Source: Bacillota bacterium
GTDB taxonomy: Bacteria; Bacillota; Clostridia; Lachnospirales; Anaerotignaceae
Length of the DNA stretch: 23,077 nt
NCBI GenBank assembly: GCA_017547125.1
Contig: JAFYQL010000123.1
Span: 1-23,077, forward strand
Direction of reading: 5' to 3'
Below the pieces are notes generated by a model. It was not told where the DNA came from. It worked only from the letters and a program-made list of their open reading frames with translations, and searched no databases. Positions 15,098 through 22,890 of this stretch are shown here, in pieces. The translations under genes were made by a program, and so were the position numbers. The number at the start of each line of letters is the position of its first letter. Positions within the stretch are counted from its first letter, which is position 1.

Positions 15098-15835
15098 TCA
15101 GAATCCCATTTCTACGAATGCCTGAGCAACAAGAATACCTATGATAAGAGCAATACCAAGTGTGAATTCTGCGAATTTTGGATATTTCTTTGAAATTAAT
15201 CTTAAACCAAGCATTGCTAAGAAACCTGCAACTGCGGCAACGATCTTTGTGAAACCACCAACACACTGGCCAGCAAGGAACTGAGCTACACAACCGATCA
15301 TAAGGCAACCGCCGATTGTGTTGAACATTCTAATGTCGTATTTTTCCATTGCAACTTTAACTTTTTCCATCTTGTGAGCGAAAAGAAGGTTAACAATGAA
15401 GAAGCCCCATGTATTAAGAGTGATAACCCAAACTGAACATGTAAATGCATTGATACCATAGTCTGGACCACCAAGGTCAACGCCCATTGCTGTAGCACCA
15501 GCTGTAGCACCGAGTGTTTCAGTTGTGATTGTACCAATGATTGAAAGTCTTAACCAAGCGAATGGTCCACCCATGATGCTCATGAAAGCAACCATTACAG
15601 TAAACATTGAGAGACCAGGCCCGATAGTACAGATAGCACCTGCACGCATCGCTGTCTTACAATCCTGTTTAGTAAGTCCTACGATTTCACCTGCGTTCAT
15701 AGCGTCTTTGATAAAGAGCGCAGCCTGGATCATTTCTACGATAACTACAGGAATAACGCATACCCATAACATCGGGTCATTAGCTACTTCCAAATAGCCA
15801 CCATTAGTCATTGTGTCTAACAAAAAAGTGTTCAT
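15098..15835 (-). CDS. DUF5058 family membrane protein, putative permease subunit
   Basis: A 245-residue protein with about six or seven hydrophobic segments (21-43, 66-90, 97-118, 127-153, 171-189, 195-213, 222-241). The N-terminal YLEVANDPMLWVCVIPVVIV, then RAGAICTIGPGLSM and MGGPFAWLRLSIIGT, match my recollection of DUF5058, a clostridial membrane family with no assigned function. The ATG at 15835 is used because AAGGAGG lies 7-8 bases upstream; the TTG at 15841 is too close to it. It follows the M20 hydrolase by 100 bases on the same strand. A transport role for the hydrolase substrate is the simplest reading but unproven. Confidence 0.75.
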   Translation of the reverse strand: MNTFLLDTMTNGGYLEVANDPMLWVCVIPVVIVEMIQAALFIKDAMNAGEIVGLTKQDCKTAMRAGAICTIGPGLSMFTVMVAFMSIMGGPFAWLRLSIIGTITTETLGATAGATAMGVDLGGPDYGINAFTCSVWVITLNTWGFFIVNLLFAHKMEKVKVAMEKYDIRMFNTIGGCLMIGCVAQFLAGQCVGGFTKIVAAVAGFLAMLGLRLISKKYPKFAEFTLGIALIIGILVAQAFVEMGF

Positions 15836-15877
15836 AAACAATCCTCCTTCTTAAAGAGATATGAGTGCGGGGAGGAT

Positions 15878-15898
15878 TGAGGGGCCTCATCCCCCTCA
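15878..15898 (-). other. Intercistronic hairpin between the M20 hydrolase and DUF5058 genes
   Basis: TGAGGGG (15878-15884) pairs with CCCCTCA (15892-15898) around a 7-base loop. In the minus-strand message it lies between the hydrolase stop and the DUF5058 ribosome site. It has no U-run, so it more likely modulates stability than terminates. Confidence 0.6.
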
Positions 15899-15935
15899 AC
15901 CGACCCTAGTAAAATAAGTTGATAAAACTATTTTA

Positions 15936-17204
15936 TTATAAGCCTCTTTCGTCGAGCTTAAGTACTGCGTTAAGCATTACGCTTGCACCATCTGTACACT
16001 GTTCTGATGATGTATGTTCAGGTTCACAGTGTGAAAGACCATTGTCTGATGGTACGAAGATCATTGTTGTTGGGATCATGTATGAGATGTACTGAGCGTC
16101 ATGGCCTGCACCTGAATGGATATCCATATGTGAAATGCCAAGTTCTTCAACAGATTCTCTTACGAGACCAACGAGTGTAGGGTTCCAATATACAGTGTCA
16201 CGGTTCCAGCCAAGAACAACTTCACACTTGCAACCTTTCCATTCTCTCTTTTCAAGGCTGAAGAGAATTTCTCTAACCTGATTGAGAACGTCTGGGTTTT
16301 CATGTCTTACGTCGATTGAGAAATCGAAGAAGTCAGGGATAACTGTTGTTACACATGGATGAATAACAACTTCACCTGTTGTATAAACAAGGTCTTCATA
16401 ACCAAGTTTGTCAACTTCATCATGGATGTAGCAAAGAGCTTCAGCAGCTGCGTGGAATGCGTCATGTCTCTTCTTCATTGGGAATGTGCCGGCATGAGCT
16501 GCGAAACCTGTGAATTTAATTCTATAAAGCATCTGGCCTAATACGCAAGTTACAACACCAACGTTTTTGCCTGCATCTTCAAGGATAGGACCCTGTTCAA
16601 TGTGAAGTTCGAAGAGAGCTTCATATTTATCTGGAGTCATTCTGTTTGCGATGTCGCCTTTGTACTTGAATGTTGAAAGTTTTTCGCCGAATGTAACTGA
16701 TGTGTCAAGAATTGATCTGGAAGCCATCATCTTGTTGTATTCAAAGTTGTCTCTGAATCTTTCAGGCATATAGTCATGAGCCATAATACCTGAGCACATC
16801 ATACATGGAGGGAATTCTGAACCTTCTTCATTTGTGAAGATCATCGCTGTTAATGGATGTTTGTGAGGGATGTTTTCTGCAACAACTGTTTCGAGAACTT
16901 CCATAGCACCCATAACGCCGAGGATACCATCGTAGTTACCGCCGTTCTTAACTGAGTCGCAGTGTGAACCCATTACAATTCTTTTAGCATCAGGATCTGA
17001 GCCAGGAATTGTAGCATACATGTTAGCAAGGTCGTCTGTTTCGATAGTAGCGCCGATTGCTGTCATGCGTTTTACAAATTCGTCTCTAGCCATAATAGCT
17101 TCAGGAGAAAGTGAGTATCTGGTTATACCACCATGTCCTGCGTCACCGAATTTTGCAAAGGTTTTAATTTTGTCGTCCATTCTTTCAAAACTACACTTAT
17201 ACAT
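15936..17204 (-). CDS. M20C-type amidohydrolase (N-carbamoyl-L-amino-acid hydrolase / allantoate amidohydrolase family)
   Basis: Two-zinc enzyme that hydrolyses an N-carbamoyl or ureide C-N bond. The 422-residue protein carries the full ligand set: MGSHCDSV (His81), GGNYDGILGV (Asp92), FTNEEGSEF (general base Glu126 and ligand Glu127), ELHIEQGP (His201) and GLSHCEPEHT (His392). The dimerisation-domain substrate motif is present as AAHAGTFPMKKRHDA (235-249), and SGAGHDAQ (364-371) is typical of the hydantoinase/carbamoylase group. The ATG at 17204 is chosen because AAGGTGG is 7 bases upstream. Transcription from the sigma-54 promoter at 17288-17304 would start near 17277. Family members split among carbamoyl-amino acids, beta-ureidopropionate, allantoate and ureidoglycolate; sequence alone does not choose. 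Confidence 0.88.
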   Translation of the reverse strand: MYKCSFERMDDKIKTFAKFGDAGHGGITRYSLSPEAIMARDEFVKRMTAIGATIETDDLANMYATIPGSDPDAKRIVMGSHCDSVKNGGNYDGILGVMGAMEVLETVVAENIPHKHPLTAMIFTNEEGSEFPPCMMCSGIMAHDYMPERFRDNFEYNKMMASRSILDTSVTFGEKLSTFKYKGDIANRMTPDKYEALFELHIEQGPILEDAGKNVGVVTCVLGQMLYRIKFTGFAAHAGTFPMKKRHDAFHAAAEALCYIHDEVDKLGYEDLVYTTGEVVIHPCVTTVIPDFFDFSIDVRHENPDVLNQVREILFSLEKREWKGCKCEVVLGWNRDTVYWNPTLVGLVRESVEELGISHMDIHSGAGHDAQYISYMIPTTMIFVPSDNGLSHCEPEHTSSEQCTDGASVMLNAVLKLDERGL

Positions 17205-17287
17205 CTTCATTCCACCTTTCATATCGTAATTGATGCTTAGCATAAGTTGTGTTCCTTCCGAACGCAATTGTTCTTGATAATAATATA

Positions 17288-17304
17288 TAGCAACACCTGT
17301 GCCA
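17288..17304 (-). promoter_or_regulatory. Sigma-54 (-24/-12) promoter of the M20/DUF5058 operon
   Basis: Minus strand reads TTGGCACAGGTGTTGC (17304-17289), i.e. TGGCAC-N5-TTGC with GG and GC exactly 10 bases apart, the invariant sigma-54 spacing. The predicted start near 17277 leaves about 73 bases before the ATG at 17204. Confidence 0.92.
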
Positions 17305-17368
17305 AATATGTGTCAAAGTGGAAAAAATTTAAAAATATTTTTGAGATTGTTAAAAGAATGTTCAAGAT

Positions 17369-17651
17369 TATGCAAAAATGCATAGAAAATAGCGAAAATA
17401 CTATATATAGGGGATTCTGATTAATGAAAAAATGCATTCTTATGCAACAATGCATAAATAGTTTGTGTACAAACTAAATAATTTTTTATTTAACGTATAT
17501 TTATGCTTTATTACGATGAAATAATTTGCATCAAAACGGTATGCAAAAATGCATAGAAAAAACAAAAAAAGGGGAAAAAGCGCAAAAAAACCGCTAAAAA
17601 TATGGAAAAAATAAGCACTATGCAAATCTGCATAGTATGTAAATTTGCATA
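17369..17651. repeat. Five upstream activator palindromes TATGCA-N4-TGCATA
   Basis: Four perfect copies at 17369-17384, 17441-17456, 17540-17555 and 17619-17634 and one with a single change (TATGTA) at 17636-17651. The four central bases vary (AAAA, ACAA, AAAA, AATC, AATT) while both arms are held. Their centres lie about 74, 146, 245, 324 and 341 bases upstream of the -24 element of the M20 promoter, the usual range for enhancer sites. They fill most of the roughly 460-base non-coding gap, which contains no other gene I can support. The likely binder is the adjacent PAS/AAA+ regulator. Confidence 0.85.
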
Positions 17652-17655
17652 GTGC
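17604..17655 (-). terminator. Likely terminator of the regulator gene, built from two activator sites
   Basis: Arms GCACTATGCAAAT (17615-17627) and ATTTGCATAGTGC (17643-17655) are perfect 13-base inverted repeats with a 15-base gap. On the minus strand the hairpin is followed by TTATTTTTTCC. It lies 8 bases past the regulator stop and contains the last two palindromes. Confidence 0.65.
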
Positions 17656-17662
17656 GGTGGAA

Positions 17663-19075
17663 TCAATATGTGATATTATATTTGCTTAACTTTCTAGATA
17701 TAGTGGACTGGTCTGTTTTTAACTTTTTAGAAAGCTCTGTACCATTCTTGTATATCTTGATGTATTCCTGAAGTATTTTCTTTTCATAGCTTTCCATCAT
17801 TTCCTTAAGAGATGCATCAGTTGATATTTCTGCAAAGGACATAGACATGTCGCCTGTACCTATTTTAAGTATACCAAGGGCTTCGTATGCTTCGTGAGCA
17901 GTGATAATGTCGTCAGTACTCTGAATTACGAGTCTTTCAATAACGTTTCTGAGCTCTCGTACGTTACCAGGCCAGTTAAGCTGGCAAAGATAACTGATTG
18001 CTTCTATATCCATAGCCTTGTGCATATCATATTTTGCATTGAACATTCTGATGAAGTGGTCTGCAAGAAGCGGAATATCTTCGCGTCTGTTTTCAAGAGG
18101 CGGAATTTTAATTTCAATAACGTTAAGTCGGTAGTAAAGGTCTTCACGGAATTCTTTGGAAGCTATTTTTTCCATAAGATTTACGTTTGTTGCCGCTACA
18201 AGTCGGAAGTCAACCTTGATAGGCTTGCTGCCGCCAAGGCGACGGATTTCTCTTTCCTGAAGTACACGAAGAAGTTTTGACTGAAGCATAAGAGGAAGTT
18301 CACCGATTTCGTCAAGAAGCAGAGAACCGCCGTTTGCAAGCTCAAAAAGACCTTTCTTGCCTTTAGGGCTGCCGCCTGTGAAAGCGCCCGGTTCATAACC
18401 GAAAAGCTCGCTTTCAAGGAGTGTTTCAGGGATTGCGGCACAGTTTATCTTAACAAAAGGCTTGCTGTGACGCTTGCTGCTTTCGTGAATGATGTTTGCT
18501 ATATGTTCTTTACCTACCCCTGAAGGTCCTGTGATAAGTACAGTTACGTCAGTTTCGGCAACTTTTTTTGATTTTTCAACCACCTGATGCATAACGTGGC
18601 TCTGGTAAATGAGACCGCCTTCTTTTTCGATAACCTTTTTAAGCATCTGAGTGTATTCTTCCATTTCAGCTGCTTTTTCTTTTGTTCTTACAAGCTCTGT
18701 AAGGTCAAAAAGAAGGTTGAGAACGAGAATGAGAGTTTCATTTTCGTCAAAGATAGGAATACCTCTAACTTCATATATCTTGCCGCCTGATGCTTCCTGA
18801 CGGAGAGTAACTTCCTTGCCGGACTGAATAACCCTTACAGTGATGGACTGAGAAACACTGCCTTCTTTTTCAAGGTCATACATACTTCTGCCTTCGCCGT
18901 TTTCATAAAAGTAAAGAGATTTGTTGTGACCAGTGATTTTTGCATGTGTATCATTGATAAAAAGAACCTTGCCCTGTGCATCAGTAAGGTTTACACCGAA
19001 AAGATCGTTATATAAAAGTTCTCTGCAAAGCAGCTTTTTTGAGCTGTCAGAAAGTGTGTTAAAAAATTCATACAT
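17663..19075 (-). CDS. PAS-domain sigma-54-dependent transcriptional activator (enhancer-binding protein)
   Basis: Activates sigma-54 RNA polymerase by ATP hydrolysis. The 470-residue protein has an N-terminal PAS domain (about 20-125; NLTDAQGKVLFIND), a linker coiled segment (about 130-155), an AAA+ domain with Walker A GPSGVGKE (183-190), the sigma-contact loop GAFTGG (230-235; GAFTGA in most) and Walker B SLLLDEIGE (251-259), and a C-terminal TyrR-like helix-turn-helix with DQSTISRKLSKYNI. No receiver domain, so a small ligand or redox signal is more likely than phosphorylation. The ATG at 19075 is used because GGAGG lies 8 bases upstream; the ATG at 19090 overlaps that site. It lies between the two sigma-54 operons it presumably controls. 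Confidence 0.93.
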   Translation of the reverse strand: MYEFFNTLSDSSKKLLCRELLYNDLFGVNLTDAQGKVLFINDTHAKITGHNKSLYFYENGEGRSMYDLEKEGSVSQSITVRVIQSGKEVTLRQEASGGKIYEVRGIPIFDENETLILVLNLLFDLTELVRTKEKAAEMEEYTQMLKKVIEKEGGLIYQSHVMHQVVEKSKKVAETDVTVLITGPSGVGKEHIANIIHESSKRHSKPFVKINCAAIPETLLESELFGYEPGAFTGGSPKGKKGLFELANGGSLLLDEIGELPLMLQSKLLRVLQEREIRRLGGSKPIKVDFRLVAATNVNLMEKIASKEFREDLYYRLNVIEIKIPPLENRREDIPLLADHFIRMFNAKYDMHKAMDIEAISYLCQLNWPGNVRELRNVIERLVIQSTDDIITAHEAYEALGILKIGTGDMSMSFAEISTDASLKEMMESYEKKILQEYIKIYKNGTELSKKLKTDQSTISRKLSKYNITY

Positions 19076-19131
19076 AAAAATGGCCTCCATAAGCGTAAAT
19101 TAGCCGAAAATTTACCTTTTTACCTATTATA

Positions 19132-19160
19132 AGTATAAAACTTTTTTAATTTAACTTCAA
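19132..19160 (-). promoter_or_regulatory. Housekeeping promoter of the sigma-54 activator gene
   Basis: Minus strand TTGAAG (19160-19155), 17 bases, TATACT (19137-19132), about 57 bases before the chosen ATG. The regulator is therefore probably made without sigma-54. Confidence 0.65.
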
Positions 19161-19177
19161 TAACATAGTTAAATTAA
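19146..19177. promoter_or_regulatory. Inverted repeat between the divergent regulator and hydrogenase promoters
   Basis: TTAATTTAAC (19146-19155) and GTTAAATTAA (19168-19177) are perfect 10-base inverted arms with a 12-base spacer, overlapping the regulator -35 and lying just upstream of the plus-strand -24 element. A related half, AAATTAAC, follows at 19176-19183. It is AT-only apart from one base per arm, so it could be chance. Confidence 0.4.
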
Positions 19178-19194
19178 ATTAACGTCAAAATAAT

Positions 19195-19210
19195 TTGGCA
19201 CGGTTTTTGC
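19195..19210 (+). promoter_or_regulatory. Sigma-54 (-24/-12) promoter of the flavoprotein-hydrogenase operon
   Basis: TTGGCACGGTTTTTGC: TGGCAC (19196-19201), 5 bases, TTGC (19207-19210), an essentially perfect sigma-54 promoter. The start near 19222 is about 73 bases before the ATG, the same spacing as in the M20 operon. No TATGCA palindrome is close to it. Confidence 0.93.
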
Positions 19211-19294
19211 TATATAGATTAGTGGATGAAATTTTGTTTATTTGGATGATTGGTTTGCAAATAATTCTTAAAATATACAGAAGGAGGTTTGTTT

Positions 19295-21130
19295 ATGAGC
19301 AGATTAAGTATTAAAACACCAAATGAAGCCCAGACCGTAGTAGAAGGTCTGTACAGAGACGTGGAGCGCAGAATTATAGCCAGCCCTCCGGGGATTTGTC
19401 CTGTTGACATTTCCAATGCATTTCTTAAAGTTTGCCATGCTCAGACCTGTGGTAAATGCGTGCCTTGCAGAGTCGGTCTTGGTCAGCTTTCAAACCTTAT
19501 AGAAAGCGTACTTGACGGCGAGGCAACCCTTGAAACTATCGATCTTATTGAAAAAACAGCACGAGTTATCAAAAATTCATCTGACTGTGCCATCGGTATA
19601 GAGGCGGCAAGCATGGTGCTTAAAGGCGTGCTTGGCTTCAGAGATGACTATATTGAACACGTAAAAAGCGACAGATGCCTTTTCAATATCTATCAGCCTG
19701 TGCCTTGTGTATCACTTTGTCCTGCAGGTGTAGATATTCCTGGATATATCAGCCTTATTTCTGCCGGCAGATATGCAGATGCCATCAGACTTATCAGAAA
19801 GGATAATCCTTTCCCAACAGCCTGCGCTATGGTTTGCGAACATCCTTGCGAAAACCGCTGCAGAAGAAGTATGATTGATGACTCTATCAATATTCATGCT
19901 CTTAAGAGATTTGCCGTTGATAATGCGGGTCAGGTTCCTGTTCCTGAATGTGCACCTAGCACAGGAAAGAAAGTTGCCGTTATCGGCGGCGGCCCTGGCG
20001 GTTTAAGCGCGGCTTATTACCTTGCCCTTATGGGACACCACGTTGAAGTATTTGAAAAAAGAAGAAACCTTGGCGGTATGATGCGCTATGGTATCCCAAG
20101 CTACCGTCTTCCAAGAGAAATGCTCAGAGACGACATCGAAAGCATACTTTCAACAGGTGTAATCGCCCATACAGGCATACAGATTGGCGAAGATGTTACA
20201 ATTCCTAAACTTAAGGAAGAATTCGACTGCATCTATATTTCTATCGGTGCTCATACATACAAGAAAATCGGTATCGAAGGCGAAGACAAAAAAGGTGTTA
20301 TTTCTGCAGTAGAAATGCTCAGAAATATTGGCGACGGCTCACTTCCTGACTTTACAAAGAAGAGAGTTGTAGTAGTAGGCGGCGGCAACGTTGCTATGGA
20401 CTGTACAAGAAGTGCAAAACGTCTTGGCGCAGCCAGCGTAACATGCGTATACAGAAGAAGAAAAATTGATATGACGGCTATGCCTGAAGAAGTTGACGGA
20501 GCAATAAGCGAAGGCTGTGAAATTATGTGCCTCCAGAAACCAATCAGAATTGCAGGCGATGACGATGACAACGTAACAGCACTTTGGGTGCAGCCTCAGA
20601 TTATTGGTGCAGTTGATAAAGACGGCAGACCAAGACCATTTGATGCAGACACACCTGAAGTAAGAATTCCTTGCGATATTATTATTGTTGCTATCGGTCA
20701 GGGTGTTGAAACCAAACCATTTGAAGACTTTGGCATTCCTATCAAACGTGGCATGATTGATGCTCTTTCAAGCAGCAACCTTGAAAGCTTTGACGGTATC
20801 TTTGCAGGTGGCGACTGTGTAACAGGTCCGGCTACAGTTATCCGTGCCATTGCGGCAGGTAAAGTTGCAGCGGCAAATATTGACGAATATCTTGGCTTCA
20901 AGCATCAGATAGAAGTTGACGTTGATATTCCTGATGCAAGAATCGGTATTAAACCTGCATGCGGCAGAATAAACACAACCGAAAGAAATGCCGGTGAAAG
21001 AAACAACGACTTTAACCTTATCGAATGTGGTCTCACAGAAGAAGAAGCGCTTAACGAATCAGCAAGATGCCTCAGATGTGACCACTATGGATACGGAATA
21101 TTTAAGGGAGGAAGGGAAAACAAATGGTAA
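19295..21130 (+). CDS. NuoF-type 4Fe-4S / GltD-like NAD(P)-FAD oxidoreductase, hydrogenase partner
   Basis: A 611-residue electron-transfer flavoprotein joining two modules. Residues 1-125 match the C-terminal iron-sulfur part of NuoF/HydB, with QTCGKCVPCRVG (Cys52, 55, 58) and a distant Cys98 as the fourth ligand; the FMN/NADH part of NuoF is absent. Residues about 135-540 are a glutamate synthase small-subunit/NfnB-like unit: cysteines 138, 142, 177, 181, 185 and 189 for Fe-S clusters, FAD motif VIGGGPGGLSAA, NAD(P) motif VVGGGNVAMD (360-369), YRRRKIDMTAMP, and FAGGDCVTGP (503-512). A tail carries RCLRC (591-595). The ATG at 19295 follows AAGGAGG by 7 bases. It overlaps the hydrogenase gene by 7 bases, so the two products probably form one complex passing electrons between NAD(P)H and H2. 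Confidence 0.85.
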   Translation: MSRLSIKTPNEAQTVVEGLYRDVERRIIASPPGICPVDISNAFLKVCHAQTCGKCVPCRVGLGQLSNLIESVLDGEATLETIDLIEKTARVIKNSSDCAIGIEAASMVLKGVLGFRDDYIEHVKSDRCLFNIYQPVPCVSLCPAGVDIPGYISLISAGRYADAIRLIRKDNPFPTACAMVCEHPCENRCRRSMIDDSINIHALKRFAVDNAGQVPVPECAPSTGKKVAVIGGGPGGLSAAYYLALMGHHVEVFEKRRNLGGMMRYGIPSYRLPREMLRDDIESILSTGVIAHTGIQIGEDVTIPKLKEEFDCIYISIGAHTYKKIGIEGEDKKGVISAVEMLRNIGDGSLPDFTKKRVVVVGGGNVAMDCTRSAKRLGAASVTCVYRRRKIDMTAMPEEVDGAISEGCEIMCLQKPIRIAGDDDDNVTALWVQPQIIGAVDKDGRPRPFDADTPEVRIPCDIIIVAIGQGVETKPFEDFGIPIKRGMIDALSSSNLESFDGIFAGGDCVTGPATVIRAIAAGKVAAANIDEYLGFKHQIEVDVDIPDARIGIKPACGRINTTERNAGERNNDFNLIECGLTEEEALNESARCLRCDHYGYGIFKGGRENKW

Positions 21131-22884
21131 AGATTACTATTGATAATATGCCTGTTCAGGTAAATGAAGAAACAACTATACTGGAAGCGGCACGTTCAAT
21201 TGGTGTTAATGTACCAAGTCTCTGCTTCCTTAAAGACATAAACGAAATTGGTGCCTGCAGAATATGCGTGGTTGAAATTGCGGGGGTAGATACCCTTGTT
21301 ACAAGCTGCAACACAAAGGTAAAAGAGGGTATGGTTATCTATACCAACAGCCCGAAGGTGCGCGAAGCACGCAAAACAAATGTTGAGCTTATACTTTCAC
21401 AGCACAGAACAAACTGCGCTATGTGTACAAGAAGCGGAAACTGCACACTGCAGACAATTTCAACAGACCTTTACATAAACGAAATTCCGTATGATGTAGA
21501 TATTCCTAAAAGCACATGGAGTCCTCGCAGTATGATAGTGAAGGACTCAACAAAGTGTATCAAATGTATGAGATGTATCCAGATTTGCGACAAGGTGCAG
21601 AGCCTTAATATCTGGGATATCGACGGTACAGGTGCAAGAACAACCGTAGACGTAAGCCATAACAGAAAAATTATGGATTCTGACTGTTCACTTTGCGGTC
21701 AGTGTATTACACATTGTCCTGTAGGTGCACTTGCAAGCCGTGACCACACACAGATTTTCTTTGATGCCATTGCAGACAGTAAAAAGAAGGTTGTTGTGCA
21801 GATTGCGCCTGCCGTACGTGCTGCATGGGGTGAAGAAGTTGGACTTTCAAGAGATGCGGCAACAACAGGCAAGATAGTTGCAGCTCTTAAGAGAATAGGT
21901 GTTGACTACGTGTTTGACACAAACTTCAGTGCTGACCTCACTATTATGGAAGAAGGCAGTGAACTTCTTGAAAGACTTAAACACGGAAGCAACGGATGTA
22001 TTTATCCAATGTTTACATCATGTTGCCCTGGCTGGGTAAGATTTATGAAGAGCCAGTATCCTGATATGGTTAAATGCCTTTCATCAGCAAAGAGCCCTCA
22101 GCAGATGTTTGGTGCTATATTTAAAGAATATTATGCAAAAAAACTTGGTCTTAATAAAGAAGAGGTTTTCCTTGTTTCAATTATGCCTTGTGTAGCCAAA
22201 AAGAGAGAAGCGACTCTTCCTACAATGAATGATGCAGGCACAGGACGTGACGTTGACCTTGTTCTTACCACACGTGAACTTGCAAGAATGATAAGAAGTG
22301 AACATATCGAACCTATGTCACTTGGCGAAGAACCATTTGATGATCCGCTTGGCAAGAGCACTGGCGCGGCAGTTATATTTGGTGCAACAGGCGGTGTTAT
22401 GGAAGCGGCACTTCGCAGTGCATACTTCCTTGTAACAGGCGAAAACCCTGAAGCAGATGCATTCAAAAATGTACGCGGTATGGATGGCTGGAGAGAAGCT
22501 GAGTTTGAAATTGCAGGCACAGTGCTTAAGGTTGCCGTTGCAAGCGGACTTGGAAATGCACGTAAACTTGTAAAAGCCCTTAGAAAAGGTAAAGTTACAT
22601 ACGATTTTGTTGAAATTATGGCTTGTCCGGGCGGATGTGCCGGCGGTGGTGGTCAGCCTATCAAAGACGGCATTGAACAGGCAGAAGAAAGAGCAGATGT
22701 TCTTTACTTCCTTGATAAGAATGCAGACATAAGATATAGCCACGAAAACCCGGAAGTTCTTCATCTTTATGAAGATTTCCTTGGAAAACCGCTTTCACAT
22801 AAGGCTCACGAGCTTCTCCACACAGACCACGAAGGTTGGGTAATGCCTCTTGCTCCTGCAAGAACAATGATTAATAAAAGATAA
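21124..22884 (+). CDS. hydA: [FeFe]-hydrogenase, group A catalytic subunit
   Basis: Reversibly makes H2 from protons. The 586-residue cytoplasmic protein is complete and modular: an N-terminal 2Fe-2S domain (Cys34, 45, 48, 62), a His-ligated 4Fe-4S site (His94, Cys98, 101, 107), two 4Fe-4S clusters (Cys145/148/151/155 and 188/191/194/198), then the H-cluster domain with all three signatures: TSCCPGW (298-304), MPCVAKKRE (354-362) and EIMACPGGCAGGGGQP (497-512). Every expected ligand is present, so it should be active if the HydEFG maturases, not in this window, exist elsewhere. AAGGGAGGAAGGG precedes the ATG, and the start overlaps the flavoprotein stop by 7 bases. Pairing with a GltD-like partner resembles what HydDB calls the glutamate-synthase-linked A2 group; that placement needs a tree. 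Confidence 0.95.
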   Translation: MVKITIDNMPVQVNEETTILEAARSIGVNVPSLCFLKDINEIGACRICVVEIAGVDTLVTSCNTKVKEGMVIYTNSPKVREARKTNVELILSQHRTNCAMCTRSGNCTLQTISTDLYINEIPYDVDIPKSTWSPRSMIVKDSTKCIKCMRCIQICDKVQSLNIWDIDGTGARTTVDVSHNRKIMDSDCSLCGQCITHCPVGALASRDHTQIFFDAIADSKKKVVVQIAPAVRAAWGEEVGLSRDAATTGKIVAALKRIGVDYVFDTNFSADLTIMEEGSELLERLKHGSNGCIYPMFTSCCPGWVRFMKSQYPDMVKCLSSAKSPQQMFGAIFKEYYAKKLGLNKEEVFLVSIMPCVAKKREATLPTMNDAGTGRDVDLVLTTRELARMIRSEHIEPMSLGEEPFDDPLGKSTGAAVIFGATGGVMEAALRSAYFLVTGENPEADAFKNVRGMDGWREAEFEIAGTVLKVAVASGLGNARKLVKALRKGKVTYDFVEIMACPGGCAGGGGQPIKDGIEQAEERADVLYFLDKNADIRYSHENPEVLHLYEDFLGKPLSHKAHELLHTDHEGWVMPLAPARTMINKR

Positions 22885-22890
22885 AAATAA

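Noticed and set aside
17205..17267. Longer M20 hydrolase start
   Set aside because: It would begin close to the predicted sigma-54 start site and lacks a ribosome site; AAGGTGG positions the ATG at 17204.
17237..17625. Small minus-strand frames (17237-17455, 17440-17625)
   Set aside because: They run through the activator palindromes and the sigma-54 promoter, with low-complexity Phe/Leu-rich translations.
17369..17651. CRISPR array
   Set aside because: The repeats are 16-base palindromes at irregular spacing (72, 99, 79, 17 bases) with no uniform spacers or cas genes; operator sites fit better.
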